This document shows, in pieces, positions 38,234 through 46,536 of a stretch of 64,000 bases of DNA (position 1 is its first letter; every line of letters begins with the position of its first letter). The notes beneath the pieces were generated by a model. The model saw only the letters and a program-made list of their open reading frames with translations, had not been told where the DNA came from and ran no database searches. Origin of the DNA: Chitinophaga terrae (ex Kim and Jung 2007) (GTDB lineage Bacteria; Bacteroidota; Bacteroidia; Chitinophagales; Chitinophagaceae); the NCBI RefSeq assembly GCF_900107795.1, contig NZ_FNRL01000003.1:1-64000 (forward strand), given 5' to 3'. The position numbers and the translations under genes are program-made.

Positions 38234-38579
38234 AATTCGTACTTGGCGCAAAGCGGGTGATCAGGCGTTTGCACATTGAATATAACATGAATTGAAAGAA
38301 TAACGGCTAACCGGAAAGGTACTCGCCATTTTTCATCCCGAATCTAAAATACGACTAAAAGAGATACCTTGATAAAAGTAACCACATGGTTCTCGTTAAT
38401 GGATGCTATGCCCAAACCGGTTGCCGGGTGATCGGGCGTTTATCCTTGCCGGTATGATAATAAATTGTATATCTTTCTGTGGAGATTCGGACAGGCTTGC
38501 ACATGCTTTGGGCAGTCTGGTCTTATCTTGTATTATTTAGATTCGTACATAATTAAATTGCCCAATAAACCTGCAACCG
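38234..38579. other. Intergenic stretch with an imperfect direct repeat
   Basis: 346 bases between divergent genes. No gene is seen. Two similar segments (38253-38270, GCGGGTGATCAGGCGTTT, and 38424-38441, CCGGGTGATCGGGCGTTT) differ at two positions and lie 171 bases apart. No clear promoter box was found. Confidence 0.5.
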
Positions 38580-39803
38580 ATGAGAATATTGTTTATTCCC
38601 CTTTTTTTATTTTTTTCCCTTCATACGACCGCTCAGAATTTACCATCCCTTGTTAGCGGCAAGAATATCAATACCACTTTTTCCATTGTAGCATTTGATT
38701 CCGTTGCGAAGGAATGGGGTGTCGCTGTTGCCACGAACAATATTTATGTCGGAAATTCCACGATTTACATACAGCCGGGACTGGGGGCTTTTTCAGTGAT
38801 TGCAGAAACAGAACCGAAGTATGCCATCGAAGGATTTGAGCAGTTAAAGCAGGGCAAAACGATTCAGCAGGCCATAGAATATACGATGCAGGAAGACGCT
38901 GAGCGGTATCTCAGGCAGGTATCGGGCATTGATAGGAACGGTTTTACATTTGCTTTCACCGGCGCTGCCTGGAAATATCAGCCAGGTTTTGCAGGGACAT
39001 TAAAAGGTAAAAATTGCGTGGCCATGGGAAACCAACTTGGCGACAAAGTACTTCAGGCCATCGTTTCTGCCTTCGAGCAAACTAATGGAACGCTCGGTCA
39101 GCGGCTGCTCGCCGCATTAACAGCGGGTCAACGGGCCGGCGGACAAATCCAGGGCAAGCAATCTGCAGCACTCATGGTCAAAGGCGCCAACAACGAGTGG
39201 TATAATAACATCGACCTGAGGGTCGACAATTCAACAGACCCGTTTGAGGAATTAACCCGCTTACTGAATTTCCATTATGGAAGGATTATGTTGAACCAGG
39301 CGATCAACGCGATCAATATGGGAAATGTTGCTTTGGGAAAATCGCGCCTGGCGGAAGCGGAGCGCATGGTAAAAGGCTGGAACGGGATACAAAGCAAAGT
39401 GGCCCTGGCCTACCTGCTATTAAAGGAGCCCTCCAAAGCCGTGGATGTTATCCGGGCTGCCCTGGCAGCCAACCCAAAATGGAAAGAAAATTTACCCGCT
39501 TTCTACTTATTGAAAGACGAACCGCGTATGAAATCATTGATCGACGAAAAGCATTTTACGGAAAAAGACTGGATCAGCGCAGTTTCTCTGATGGGGCAAT
39601 TGAATCGCGGTCCGGAAACCATATCTCTTTGTAATAGGGGGTTGCAAGATTTTCCAAGGTCGTCTTATCTTCATTACTTACTTGGCAAATCGCTGCTGGC
39701 AGCAGGTAAACGGGATGAGGCAAGAAAGGAAGTTGAGCATGCTGTTGACCTGGATGCCTCTAACGAGGAGGCGGTGATTATGCTTCAGGGGGTATTCAAA
39801 TGA
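38580..39803 (+). CDS. DUF1028 protein with C-terminal TPR-like region
   Basis: The 407-residue secreted protein (signal peptide ending in HTTAQ) has at residues about 30-235 the DUF1028 domain, an Ntn-hydrolase-like fold: TTFSIVAFDSVAKEWGVAVA, GNSTIYIQPGLGAFSVIAET, and GQRAGGQIQGKQSAALMV. The part from about 240 to 407 is helical with tetratricopeptide-like pairs, the clearest being YLHYLLGKSLLAAGKRDEAR. The domain's activity is not established. It lies alone, with no partner gene near. Confidence 0.8.
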   Translation: MRILFIPLFLFFSLHTTAQNLPSLVSGKNINTTFSIVAFDSVAKEWGVAVATNNIYVGNSTIYIQPGLGAFSVIAETEPKYAIEGFEQLKQGKTIQQAIEYTMQEDAERYLRQVSGIDRNGFTFAFTGAAWKYQPGFAGTLKGKNCVAMGNQLGDKVLQAIVSAFEQTNGTLGQRLLAALTAGQRAGGQIQGKQSAALMVKGANNEWYNNIDLRVDNSTDPFEELTRLLNFHYGRIMLNQAINAINMGNVALGKSRLAEAERMVKGWNGIQSKVALAYLLLKEPSKAVDVIRAALAANPKWKENLPAFYLLKDEPRMKSLIDEKHFTEKDWISAVSLMGQLNRGPETISLCNRGLQDFPRSSYLHYLLGKSLLAAGKRDEARKEVEHAVDLDASNEEAVIMLQGVFK

Positions 39804-39970
39804 TTTACAATCTTGGCAAGTTCTTGTGCTGAATTCTATTAATAAATTTAAAAGGAAGAATGAATATTATAAGCAATTTAGATTTTCAGAAATAGGTTGA
39901 AAGGTTTCGATTATATTCTTTATAGTTGAGGAAAGAGGAGATAATTTTCGTATGTCATGTTGTGTGTCAA

Positions 39971-40304
39971 TTATGTGTCCAAATAATGGGCAAAAGCGGA
40001 CCAACTCACCTGTTGGGATAGTGGTAGGATTGTCTCCAGGTTTTGAATTGCTCGGCAAACTGCATTATTCTCCTTAAATTCCTTATCCCGAAGTTTTTTC
40101 AGTATTGCCTTTTTTATTGTGTCGACAGTGTCGACACGATTTGTTTTGCATACTCCGCCCGTCTATTTTTCAAGATTTCATCATTAATGGATGACCAATT
40201 TTCCAGGAAAGTGCGGTAAGCGTGTTGTTAGCATGTAAAAATACTTGCTGCTGGTTTTGCTCAATAAACTGCGGAAGCTCATTGAATAACGATTGTTGGA
40301 GCGA
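39971..40304 (-). pseudogene. Remnant of a DUF1016 (YhcG-type PDDEXK nuclease) gene
   Basis: Minus-strand translation in successive frames gives ELPQFIEQNQQQVFLHANNT, then LTALSWKIGHPL, then (new frame) NDEILKNRRAEYAKQIVSTL, and later LPLSQQVSWSAFAHYL. This is the order of the DUF1016 N-terminal domain (a VN..L..LYW.IG block, then EEILKN.RAEYGKQI, then LSWSHF). The frame changes after GHPL, a stop (TAA) follows STLSTQ, part of the middle is missing, and a stop follows HYLDT. The C-terminal nuclease part is absent. It is a decayed piece of a mobile-DNA-associated gene beside a tRNA gene. Confidence 0.65.
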
Positions 40305-40508
40305 TTATACATTAGTATTCCAATATCATATTAAATGGATAACATGAAAATTAAATAAAGAAAAAATGATAAGCGTTAACCGGAAGTTAATGTCGTGGGA
40401 GCATAATTCAATTGTAAAAGGAAGTGTGGGCCGATTTCCCTCATAAAACTCATTTCTAACGGAGGCTTAATTATTGATCCCCAAAAATGGGATTTAATAA
40501 AGAAAAGA
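40305..40508. other. AT-rich spacer, no gene seen
   Basis: Together with 39804-39970 this is the non-coding remainder of a 740-base gap. Only short open stretches appear (for example one reading GGLIIDPQKWDLIKK at about 40460-40504), too short to assign. It probably holds more worn mobile DNA. Confidence 0.4.
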
Positions 40509-40544
40509 AAAGCCTCTGTAAATCATTTGATTTATAGAGGCTTT
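40505..40544 (-). terminator. Intrinsic terminator of tRNA-Leu 2
   Basis: A stem of 17 bp with one wobble pair (40509-40525 with 40528-40544) is followed on the minus strand by TTTCTTTTCTTTATT. It begins 3 bases after the tRNA end. Confidence 0.8.
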
Positions 40545-40546
40545 CG

Positions 40547-40630
40547 TGCCCAGAACTGGATTCGAACCAGCACACCCTTGCAGGCGCTGCGACCTGAACA
40601 CAGTGCGTCTACCAATTTCGCCATCTGGGC
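40547..40630 (-). tRNA. tRNA-Leu (anticodon CAG), copy 2
   Basis: Base for base the same 84-base gene as at 399-482 and on the same strand, with loop TTCAGGT (anticodon CAG) and a class II variable arm. Promoter and terminator sequences differ from those of copy 1, so each is an independent transcription unit. Confidence 0.95.
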
Positions 40631-40656
40631 ATCCAGGTCCTTTTGTAAAGGGATTG

Positions 40657-40687
40657 CAAAGGTAATTTTTTATTTTAATTTGCCAAA
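40657..40687 (-). promoter_or_regulatory. Consensus Bacteroidota promoter of tRNA-Leu 2
   Basis: On the minus strand TTTG (40687-40684), exactly 19 bases, then TACCTTTG (40664-40657): a full match to TTTG-N19-TAnnTTTG. Transcription would start about 20 bases before the tRNA. Confidence 0.75.
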
Positions 40688-40699
40688 TTTTTTTCAAAA

Positions 40700-40731
40700 T
40701 AAAAAAAGAGCGAGGCATCACACCCCGCTCT
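40700..40731 (-). terminator. Terminator of dapD
   Basis: On the minus strand a GC-rich stem (AGAGCG with CGCTCT and inner GG/CC pairs) is followed by seven T. It lies about 20 bases after the dapD stop codon. Confidence 0.75.
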
Positions 40732-40752
40732 CTTACAAACCCAAAAATACAT

Positions 40753-41565
40753 TTATACAGCTACGTTAAATTCACGTAAAGTGTCATTCAGACTGGTTTT
40801 CAGATCGGTAGATGGTTTGCGTTGACCAATGATCAGCGCGCAGGAAACCTGGTATTCGCCAGCCGGGAATTTCTTGGTATAAGTACCCGGGATCACTACG
40901 CTGCGAGCCGGTACACGGCCTTTATACTCGATAGGAGTAGGGCCGCTCACATCTATGATCTTGGTGGATTGGGTCAATACCACGTTAGCGCCCAATACCG
41001 CTTCTTTCTCTACTACCACGCCTTCTACAACGATACAACGGGAACCAACAAAGCAACCGTCTTCAATAATAACAGGACTGGCCTGTAATGGTTCCAATAC
41101 GCCGCCAATACCAACGCCGCCGCTCAGGTGAACGTTCTTGCCTATCTGCGCGCAGGAACCTACGGTAGCCCAGGTGTCTACCATTGTTCCTTCATCTACA
41201 TACGCGCCAATATTAACGTAAGAAGGCATGAGGATACATCCTTTCGCAATATAAGCGCCATAACGCGCTACTGCATGCGGTACTACCCGAACGCCCAATT
41301 CTTTATAGTTGGATTTCAGCCTCATTTTGTCATAGAACTCAAATGGAGCCAGTGTCATAGTCTCCATTGGCTGAATAGAAAAATACATCAATATCGCCTG
41401 CTTCACCCACTCATTCACCTGCCATCCGTTAGCAGTAGGTTCAGCTACTCTCAGATTTCCTTTGTCTACTGCTTCAATTACCGCTTTAACTGCGTCTGAG
41501 TACTGCGTTTCCTGTAAAAGGCCGCGATCAGCCCAGGCAGCCTGTATTTGTTGTTGTAAATCCAT
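40753..41565 (-). CDS. dapD: 2,3,4,5-tetrahydropyridine-2,6-dicarboxylate N-succinyltransferase
   Basis: The 270-residue cytoplasmic enzyme transfers succinyl from succinyl-CoA to tetrahydrodipicolinate in the lysine and diaminopimelate pathway. It has the helical N-terminal domain (MDLQQQIQAAWADRG, later EWVKQAILMYFSIQP) and a left-handed beta-helix of hexapeptide repeats (ILMPSYVNIGAYVDEGTMVD, TWATVGSCAQIGKNVHLSGG), ending with the C-terminal part KPSTDLKTSLNDTLREF. The ATG at 41565 is used because the longer open frame adds a basic stretch not found in the family. It has its own promoter and terminator and is divergent from the glycosyltransferase gene. Confidence 0.95.
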   Translation of the reverse strand: MDLQQQIQAAWADRGLLQETQYSDAVKAVIEAVDKGNLRVAEPTANGWQVNEWVKQAILMYFSIQPMETMTLAPFEFYDKMRLKSNYKELGVRVVPHAVARYGAYIAKGCILMPSYVNIGAYVDEGTMVDTWATVGSCAQIGKNVHLSGGVGIGGVLEPLQASPVIIEDGCFVGSRCIVVEGVVVEKEAVLGANVVLTQSTKIIDVSGPTPIEYKGRVPARSVVIPGTYTKKFPAGEYQVSCALIIGQRKPSTDLKTSLNDTLREFNVAV

Positions 41566-41578
41566 GTGCTTTTTTTTG

Positions 41579-41586
41579 CAAACATA
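41579..41586 (-). promoter_or_regulatory. -7 box upstream of dapD
   Basis: TATGTTTG on the minus strand fits TAnnTTTG exactly, 13 bases before the dapD ATG. No good -33 box at the normal spacing was found. Confidence 0.4.
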
Positions 41587-41673
41587 ATATCTGAAACGGG
41601 AAATTACGAATAACAACATAGCAAAATCTCCCGGTTTCCTTATTTTCGCAGCTTCTCAGACGAAAATAATCGT

Positions 41674-42795
41674 ATGAAAATTGGATTCGATGCCAAACGC
41701 GCTTTTCAAAATAACACGGGGTTAGGCAACTATAGCCGGACCCTCATATCTTCGTTGGCAACCGATTTCCCGGGAGAGGAGTACCTGCTGTTCGCCCCCA
41801 GGCAAACAAATATGTACCCTACCAACCTGCCCGTAATCTTACCGGGAAAAAAAATTCACAAATGGCTGAAATCCATCTGGCGAAGCCGCTGGATAGTGGA
41901 AGACCTGGACAGGTACCAGCTGGATATATTCCATGGCCTCAGCCATGAACTGCCCTTTGGCATCCATACTACCCGCGTCAGATCAGTGGTGACCATGCAC
42001 GACCTGATCTTCGAACGCTACCCGCAGCAATACAATCCTATAGATGTGCTTACCTACAGGCGCAAAGCCAGGTATGCCTGCAAATATGCCGACCTGGTTG
42101 TGGCCATCAGCCAGCAAACAAAAGACGACCTGGTTACCTATTACCAGGTGCCGGAAGAAAAGATCAGGGTAGTATACCAAAGCTGCGACCCTATTTTCGA
42201 AACATTGAGACCAACAGGCGAAATTGCGGCATTCAGGCAGCGTTACCAGCTCCCCGGCCAATATTTCCTGTACGTTGGTTCATTGATAGAAAGAAAGAAC
42301 CTCTTGGGGATCGTAACCGCCATGAATGAGCTGAAAGGCCGGCTGGACGTACCGCTTGTGGTTTTAGGCAGCGGGAAGAAATACAAGGAGAAAGTAAAAC
42401 AATACCTCTCGGCTCACCAGCTGACAGATAGGGTTATTTTCCTCAACGAGCATTCCCGTTTAGAAAATGAAGAATTACCTTTATTATACCAGGGAGCAGC
42501 CGCCCTGCTTTATCCTTCTCTTTTTGAAGGGTTTGGAATACCGATCCTGGAAGCATTGTGGAGCGGTACGCCGGTGATCACCTCTACCGGCTCCTGTTTC
42601 AGCGAAACCGCCGGGGATGCAGCCCTGTACGTAGACCCGCTGCAACCTTCCTCCATTGCCCAGGCTATGCAACAAATCATCAACTTCCCCGACCTGGCCG
42701 CCGATCTGAGAAAGAAAGGCATCCTACATGCGCAGCGCTTTACTCCGTCGAAATGCGCCGCAGCCATGATGCAGGTCTACAGGGAACTGAAATAA
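41674..42795 (+). CDS. Glycosyltransferase family 4 protein
   Basis: The 373-residue cytoplasmic or membrane-associated enzyme has the two-domain GT-B layout. The N-terminal domain starts MKIGFDAKRAFQNNTGLGNY with the glycine-rich acceptor loop. The C-terminal nucleotide-sugar domain shows YVGSLIERKNLLGIVTAM, VVLGSGKKYKEKVKQYL and the E-x7-E motif in FEGFGIPILEALWSG. It would transfer a sugar from a nucleotide donor to a cell-envelope glycan or similar acceptor. The next gene (tsaC) starts 9 bases later, so they are likely co-transcribed, although no functional link is known. Confidence 0.9.
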   Translation: MKIGFDAKRAFQNNTGLGNYSRTLISSLATDFPGEEYLLFAPRQTNMYPTNLPVILPGKKIHKWLKSIWRSRWIVEDLDRYQLDIFHGLSHELPFGIHTTRVRSVVTMHDLIFERYPQQYNPIDVLTYRRKARYACKYADLVVAISQQTKDDLVTYYQVPEEKIRVVYQSCDPIFETLRPTGEIAAFRQRYQLPGQYFLYVGSLIERKNLLGIVTAMNELKGRLDVPLVVLGSGKKYKEKVKQYLSAHQLTDRVIFLNEHSRLENEELPLLYQGAAALLYPSLFEGFGIPILEALWSGTPVITSTGSCFSETAGDAALYVDPLQPSSIAQAMQQIINFPDLAADLRKKGILHAQRFTPSKCAAAMMQVYRELK

Positions 42796-42804
42796 AAATG
42801 TACA

Positions 42805-43377
42805 ATGGAAATTTTTGAAGAAGATATCACAGCCGCCCTTGCCGTTCTGCGGAACGGGGGACTGATCCTGTATCCTACAGACACGATCTGGGGGATCGGC
42901 TGCGATGCCACAGATGAAAAAGCTGTAAAAAAGGTTTTTTCCCTCAAACAACGCAGTGAAAGCAAAAGCCTGGTGATCTTGCTGGCAGACGCAAAAGACC
43001 TGCTGCATTATGTAGCCAACCCAAGGCCCGATATCATTGACATCCTTTCCGGCTTTGAACGCCCCACTACCGTTATTTACGAAGGGGCGCTCGGACTGGC
43101 CCCAAATGTGATCAGCGAAGATGGAAGCGTAGCTATCCGCATCGTACAGGATACATTCTGCCGCCACCTCATCAAACGCCTGCGCAAGCCGTTGGTGTCC
43201 ACTTCTGCCAATATCAGCGGACAACCTTCCCCGGCCAATTTCGGCCAGGTAAGTGAACCCATCAGGGCGGGGGTAGACTACGTGGTAAAATACCGGCAGG
43301 ACGATGAGTCGCCCCATGCCGCGTCCCGGATTATCAGGATAGCTGCCGATGGAACCATCTCTGTCATCAGGGATTAA
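42805..43377 (+). CDS. tsaC: Threonylcarbamoyl-AMP synthase (TsaC/Sua5 family)
   Basis: The 190-residue single-domain YrdC-fold enzyme makes threonylcarbamoyl-AMP from threonine, bicarbonate and ATP, the first step in t6A modification of ANN-decoding tRNAs. Motifs: GGLILYPTDTIWGIGCDA, FSLKQRSESKSLVIL (the K-x-R type basic region), RPTTVIYEG and the SxN block STSANISGQPSP. The extra Sua5 C-terminal domain is absent, so the short TsaC form is present. It follows the GT4 gene by 9 bases and precedes the CCA-adding enzyme, another tRNA-maturation gene. Confidence 0.92.
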   Translation: MEIFEEDITAALAVLRNGGLILYPTDTIWGIGCDATDEKAVKKVFSLKQRSESKSLVILLADAKDLLHYVANPRPDIIDILSGFERPTTVIYEGALGLAPNVISEDGSVAIRIVQDTFCRHLIKRLRKPLVSTSANISGQPSPANFGQVSEPIRAGVDYVVKYRQDDESPHAASRIIRIAADGTISVIRD

Positions 43378-43389
43378 AAATGTTTATAT

Positions 43390-43397
43390 TACCTTTG
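43390..43397 (+). promoter_or_regulatory. -7 box upstream of the CCA-adding enzyme gene
   Basis: TACCTTTG is an exact TAnnTTTG box 36 bases before the start codon. A -33 element at normal distance is not evident. Confidence 0.4.
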
Positions 43398-43433
43398 CGC
43401 CCTGATTTTCAGCGAAAGGAATAAAAAATTAAT

Positions 43434-44870
43434 ATGATCAGTAGCAAGCCATTGGACATACCCTGTTCCCTGCAGGAAAGAAAAATGCTCGAAAAGATTG
43501 CCCTGGCGGCCCAGGATCTGGGCGTCCCGGCGTTTCTGATCGGGGGATTCGTGCGGGATAAGCTTTTAGGAAGAAGAACAAAAGACATGGATATTGTTTG
43601 TGTGGGAGACGGTATCGCTCTTGCACATAAAGTGGCAGAAAGTTTGGGTAATAAGATCCCTGTAAGTTTTTTCAAAACTTATGGCACTGCTCAGGTAAAA
43701 TACAATGACCTGGAAATTGAGTTCGTAGGCGCCCGGAAAGAAAGCTACCGCCAGGAGTCGCGCAACCCGGAAGTAACTGCCGGTACACTGGAAGATGACC
43801 AGAACCGCCGCGATTTCACCATCAATGCAATGGCCATCAGCCTGAGAGACGCCGATTATGGCACGCTGATTGACCCATTCGACGGCATCAGCGACCTGGA
43901 TAACAAATTGATCAGAACTCCGCTGGCTCCCGCGCAAACATTCAGCGATGATCCGTTAAGGATGATGAGGGCCATACGGTTCGCTTCCCAGTTGCAGTTC
44001 ACAATCGACCCGGTTGCATTTAACGCGATTAAAGAAAATGCAGACCGCATAAAGATTATTTCACAGGAGCGGATCACGGATGAGCTGAACAAGATCATGC
44101 TCTCTGCCAAACCCTCTGTGGGGCTGGATTTATTGTATAAGGCCGGGCTGCTGAAAATCATTTTTCCGCAGATGGTAGACCTGGTAGGAGTGGAGATGTA
44201 TGAAGGAAAGGGGCATAAAGATAATTTTTATCATACCTTGCAGGTAATTGATAACATCTCAGCTCATACAAAAGATCTGTGGTTAAGATGGGCGGCGCTG
44301 CTGCACGATATAGGCAAACCTGCTACCAAGAAATTTGAACCTGGTCATGGCTGGACTTTCCATGGCCACGATGCTGTAGGAGGCAAAATGGTGCCCAGGA
44401 TTTTCAGCCGGTTGAAATTGCCAATGAACGAAAAAATGAAATTGGTAAAGAAATTGGTAGAATTGCACCTGAGGCCTATCAGCCTGACAAAAGAAAATAT
44501 TACTGATTCGGCCATACGAAGATTACTGTTCGATGCCGGAGATGATATAGAAGCCTTGATGTTGTTATGTGAAGCAGACATCACGTCAAAAAATAAAGCT
44601 AAGGTTAAACGTTACCTCGAAAATTTCGAACTGGTGAGGAAACGCCTCAAAGAGGTAGAAGAAAAAGATAAGATCAGGAACTGGCAACCTCCTGTAACCG
44701 GCGAGATTATTATGGAAACTTTTGGGTTAAATCCCGGGAGAGTAGTTGGAGAGCTGAAAAATGCCATCCGTGAAGCTATTCTCGATGGGATCATCCCCAA
44801 CACCTACGACGCAGCCTACGCTTATTTACTGGAAAAAGCCGGAGAATTGAATCTAAGTCCGGTTAAATAA
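43434..44870 (+). CDS. cca: CCA tRNA nucleotidyltransferase / poly(A) polymerase family, with HD domain
   Basis: The 478-residue cytoplasmic enzyme adds or repairs the CCA end of tRNAs; both tRNA-Leu genes of this window lack an encoded CCA. The nucleotidyltransferase head shows FLIGGFVRDKLLGRRTKDMD followed by IVC (the GG-x-x-R-D and D-x-D metal motifs), and the RNA-binding helices include DDPLRMMRAIRFASQL. Residues about 260-370 form an HD domain with WAALLHDIGKPATKKF. The tail after 400 is helical. The length and HD domain fit the Bacteroidota type of the enzyme. Confidence 0.93.
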   Translation: MISSKPLDIPCSLQERKMLEKIALAAQDLGVPAFLIGGFVRDKLLGRRTKDMDIVCVGDGIALAHKVAESLGNKIPVSFFKTYGTAQVKYNDLEIEFVGARKESYRQESRNPEVTAGTLEDDQNRRDFTINAMAISLRDADYGTLIDPFDGISDLDNKLIRTPLAPAQTFSDDPLRMMRAIRFASQLQFTIDPVAFNAIKENADRIKIISQERITDELNKIMLSAKPSVGLDLLYKAGLLKIIFPQMVDLVGVEMYEGKGHKDNFYHTLQVIDNISAHTKDLWLRWAALLHDIGKPATKKFEPGHGWTFHGHDAVGGKMVPRIFSRLKLPMNEKMKLVKKLVELHLRPISLTKENITDSAIRRLLFDAGDDIEALMLLCEADITSKNKAKVKRYLENFELVRKRLKEVEEKDKIRNWQPPVTGEIIMETFGLNPGRVVGELKNAIREAILDGIIPNTYDAAYAYLLEKAGELNLSPVK

Positions 44871-44972
44871 ATTTGGGTAAATTTAGAAATAGCATTCAGC
44901 ATATTGACTCATTTGATACCGTCAGAAAAGCGGAATGTTTAAACTATTATTATAACTTATAACCTTTTTGTC

Positions 44973-45548
44973 ATGCCGGTTTTGAAATTCAGAGTTTACT
45001 GGGAAGAAGATGAGAGTGTCTACAGAGACATTGCCATTAAGCCGAATCAGACGTTTTTAGTTTTTCACCAAACTATCCTGCAAGCATTCGAATTTGATTC
45101 AAAACATAAAGCTACCTTTTTCCGCAGCAACGATAACTGGCAAAGGGGCCGGGAAATCATTCTGGAACCCGATAACCAACCCCGGAAGGCTGAACCATTG
45201 CTGATGGCCGAAACGCCTATCGGCGCCGCTGTAAAAGATCCAAACCAGAAATTCATCTACCTCTACGACTTCAATAAAAACTGGGTATTCCTGGTCGAAC
45301 TCATTGGCGTATCCAAAGACGAGAACAGCAAGATCACCTATCCCGCTGTGGTCCGGAAAGAAGGTCTGGCGCCCAGCCAATACGGCACCAAAGGCCTGGT
45401 TGGCGACAAACTTGTTGAGATGGAAGAAAAATATGATCTCAATAAAGAAGGTATGGATGCTGAAGGGTATGGTGAAGAGGGAGAAGAAGGAGAAGAAAGT
45501 GATGCAATGGGAGGAGATGAGTTTGGAGGAGATGAAGATAGTTACTAA
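44973..45548 (+). CDS. PRiA4_ORF3-like protein with acidic tail
   Basis: The 191-residue cytoplasmic protein matches the plasmid pRiA4b ORF-3-like family (PF07929): LKFRVYWEEDESVYRDIAIK, QTILQAFEFDSKHKATFF and FLVELIGVSKDENSKITYP. The last 35 residues are mostly Glu, Gly and Asp (EEGEEGEESDAMGGDEFGGD), a charged tail. The family's function is unknown; it is often encoded on chromosomes beside housekeeping genes, as here between the CCA enzyme and miaA. Its transcript may end at the hairpin after the stop. Confidence 0.8.
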   Translation: MPVLKFRVYWEEDESVYRDIAIKPNQTFLVFHQTILQAFEFDSKHKATFFRSNDNWQRGREIILEPDNQPRKAEPLLMAETPIGAAVKDPNQKFIYLYDFNKNWVFLVELIGVSKDENSKITYPAVVRKEGLAPSQYGTKGLVGDKLVEMEEKYDLNKEGMDAEGYGEEGEEGEESDAMGGDEFGGDEDSY

Positions 45549-45554
45549 ATAACT

Positions 45555-45587
45555 TTCCACCGCAGGCGCCTGTCTCCTGCGGTGGAA
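45555..45587 (+). terminator. GC-rich hairpin between PRiA4_ORF3-like gene and miaA
   Basis: A perfect 12-bp stem (45555-45566 with 45576-45587), without a strong T-run after it. Its right arm ends in the A of an upstream in-frame ATG, which argues that miaA starts at the later ATG (45599). Confidence 0.5.
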
Positions 45588-45598
45588 TGCTTTACGGT

Positions 45599-46504
45599 AT
45601 GCAGAAAACAGCGATCATTATTGCAGGCCCAACGGCTTCCGGGAAAACAGCCCTCTCCATTAAAATAGCGCAGTTATTCAATACTGCCGTTATCTCAGCA
45701 GATTCCAGGCAATGTTATAGGGAAATCAGCATCGGCACCGCCAAACCTTCGCCTGAAGAGCTGGCCGCCGTACCTCACTATTTCATCAATTCGCATAGTA
45801 TTAAGGAGGAAGTGAACGCTGGCCTCTACGAAAAACTCGCCCTGCAATATGCAGACGAGATCTTCTCAAAAAATGATATCGCCGTAGTTTGCGGCGGCAC
45901 AGGCCTTTATATCAAAGCATTTACTGATGGGATAGATGAAATGCCGGAAATTCCTGCCGGCATCCGCACCTTCCTCAACGAACAATACGCCGCTCACGGT
46001 ATTACCTGGTTGCAGGAACAACTGCAGCAGCGGGACCCGGCCTTCTATGCAGTGGCCGAAACTCAAAACCCCCAACGCCTGATCCGCGCCCTTGAAGTAT
46101 TGGAGGCTACCGGCCGCTCCATCCTGGAATTCAGGCTGGCGACTCCTGTTCAACGCCCGTTCAACATCATCAAAATTGGTATCACCCTCCCCAAAGAACA
46201 ACTGCATGCCAATATCCATCACCGGGTAGACCTGATGATGGAAGCCGGACTTGTAGATGAAGTGAGAGCTGTTCTTCCTTACCGCAATCATAACGCATTA
46301 AGAACAGTAGGTTACTCCGAGATATTCAAATACCTGGATGGCGACTGTACATTGGAACAGGCGGTAACCGACATAAAAACGCATACCCGCCAATACGCTA
46401 AACGGCAACTGACCTGGTTCCGTAAAGACCCTGCCATCACCTGGTTCGATCCCCGCCAGCAGGATGAGATATTTGCTTCAATAAAAAAGGCCATCTCCGG
46501 GTAG
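45599..46504 (+). CDS. miaA: tRNA dimethylallyltransferase
   Basis: The enzyme (301 residues from ATG 45599; another ATG lies at 45587) adds dimethylallyl to A37 of tRNAs reading UNN codons. Motifs are the P-loop AGPTASGKT at the start, ISADSRQCYREISIGTAKP, VCGGTGLYIKAFTDG and LIRALEVLEATG. The length is usual. It is the third tRNA-related gene in this stretch after tsaC and cca. The following gene converges on it with only 32 bases between and no clear terminator. Confidence 0.95.
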   Translation: MQKTAIIIAGPTASGKTALSIKIAQLFNTAVISADSRQCYREISIGTAKPSPEELAAVPHYFINSHSIKEEVNAGLYEKLALQYADEIFSKNDIAVVCGGTGLYIKAFTDGIDEMPEIPAGIRTFLNEQYAAHGITWLQEQLQQRDPAFYAVAETQNPQRLIRALEVLEATGRSILEFRLATPVQRPFNIIKIGITLPKEQLHANIHHRVDLMMEAGLVDEVRAVLPYRNHNALRTVGYSEIFKYLDGDCTLEQAVTDIKTHTRQYAKRQLTWFRKDPAITWFDPRQQDEIFASIKKAISG

Positions 46505-46536
46505 AGACAGCCTCCTTATTTTAAACCAATTATACA

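Noticed and set aside
39867..40058. Small open frame of 63 codons on the minus strand
   Set aside because: Its text mixes several frames of the DUF1016 remnant and has no start context of its own.
40119..40137. Palindrome GTGTCGAC-AGT-GTCGACAC as a recombination or replication site
   Set aside because: It lies inside the decayed DUF1016 reading frame (QIVSTLSTQ), which explains its sequence; no other feature supports a site.
41566..41619. Longer N-terminus for dapD
   Set aside because: The extra 18 residues are basic and hydrophobic and contain the likely promoter box. The family starts at the ATG at 41565.
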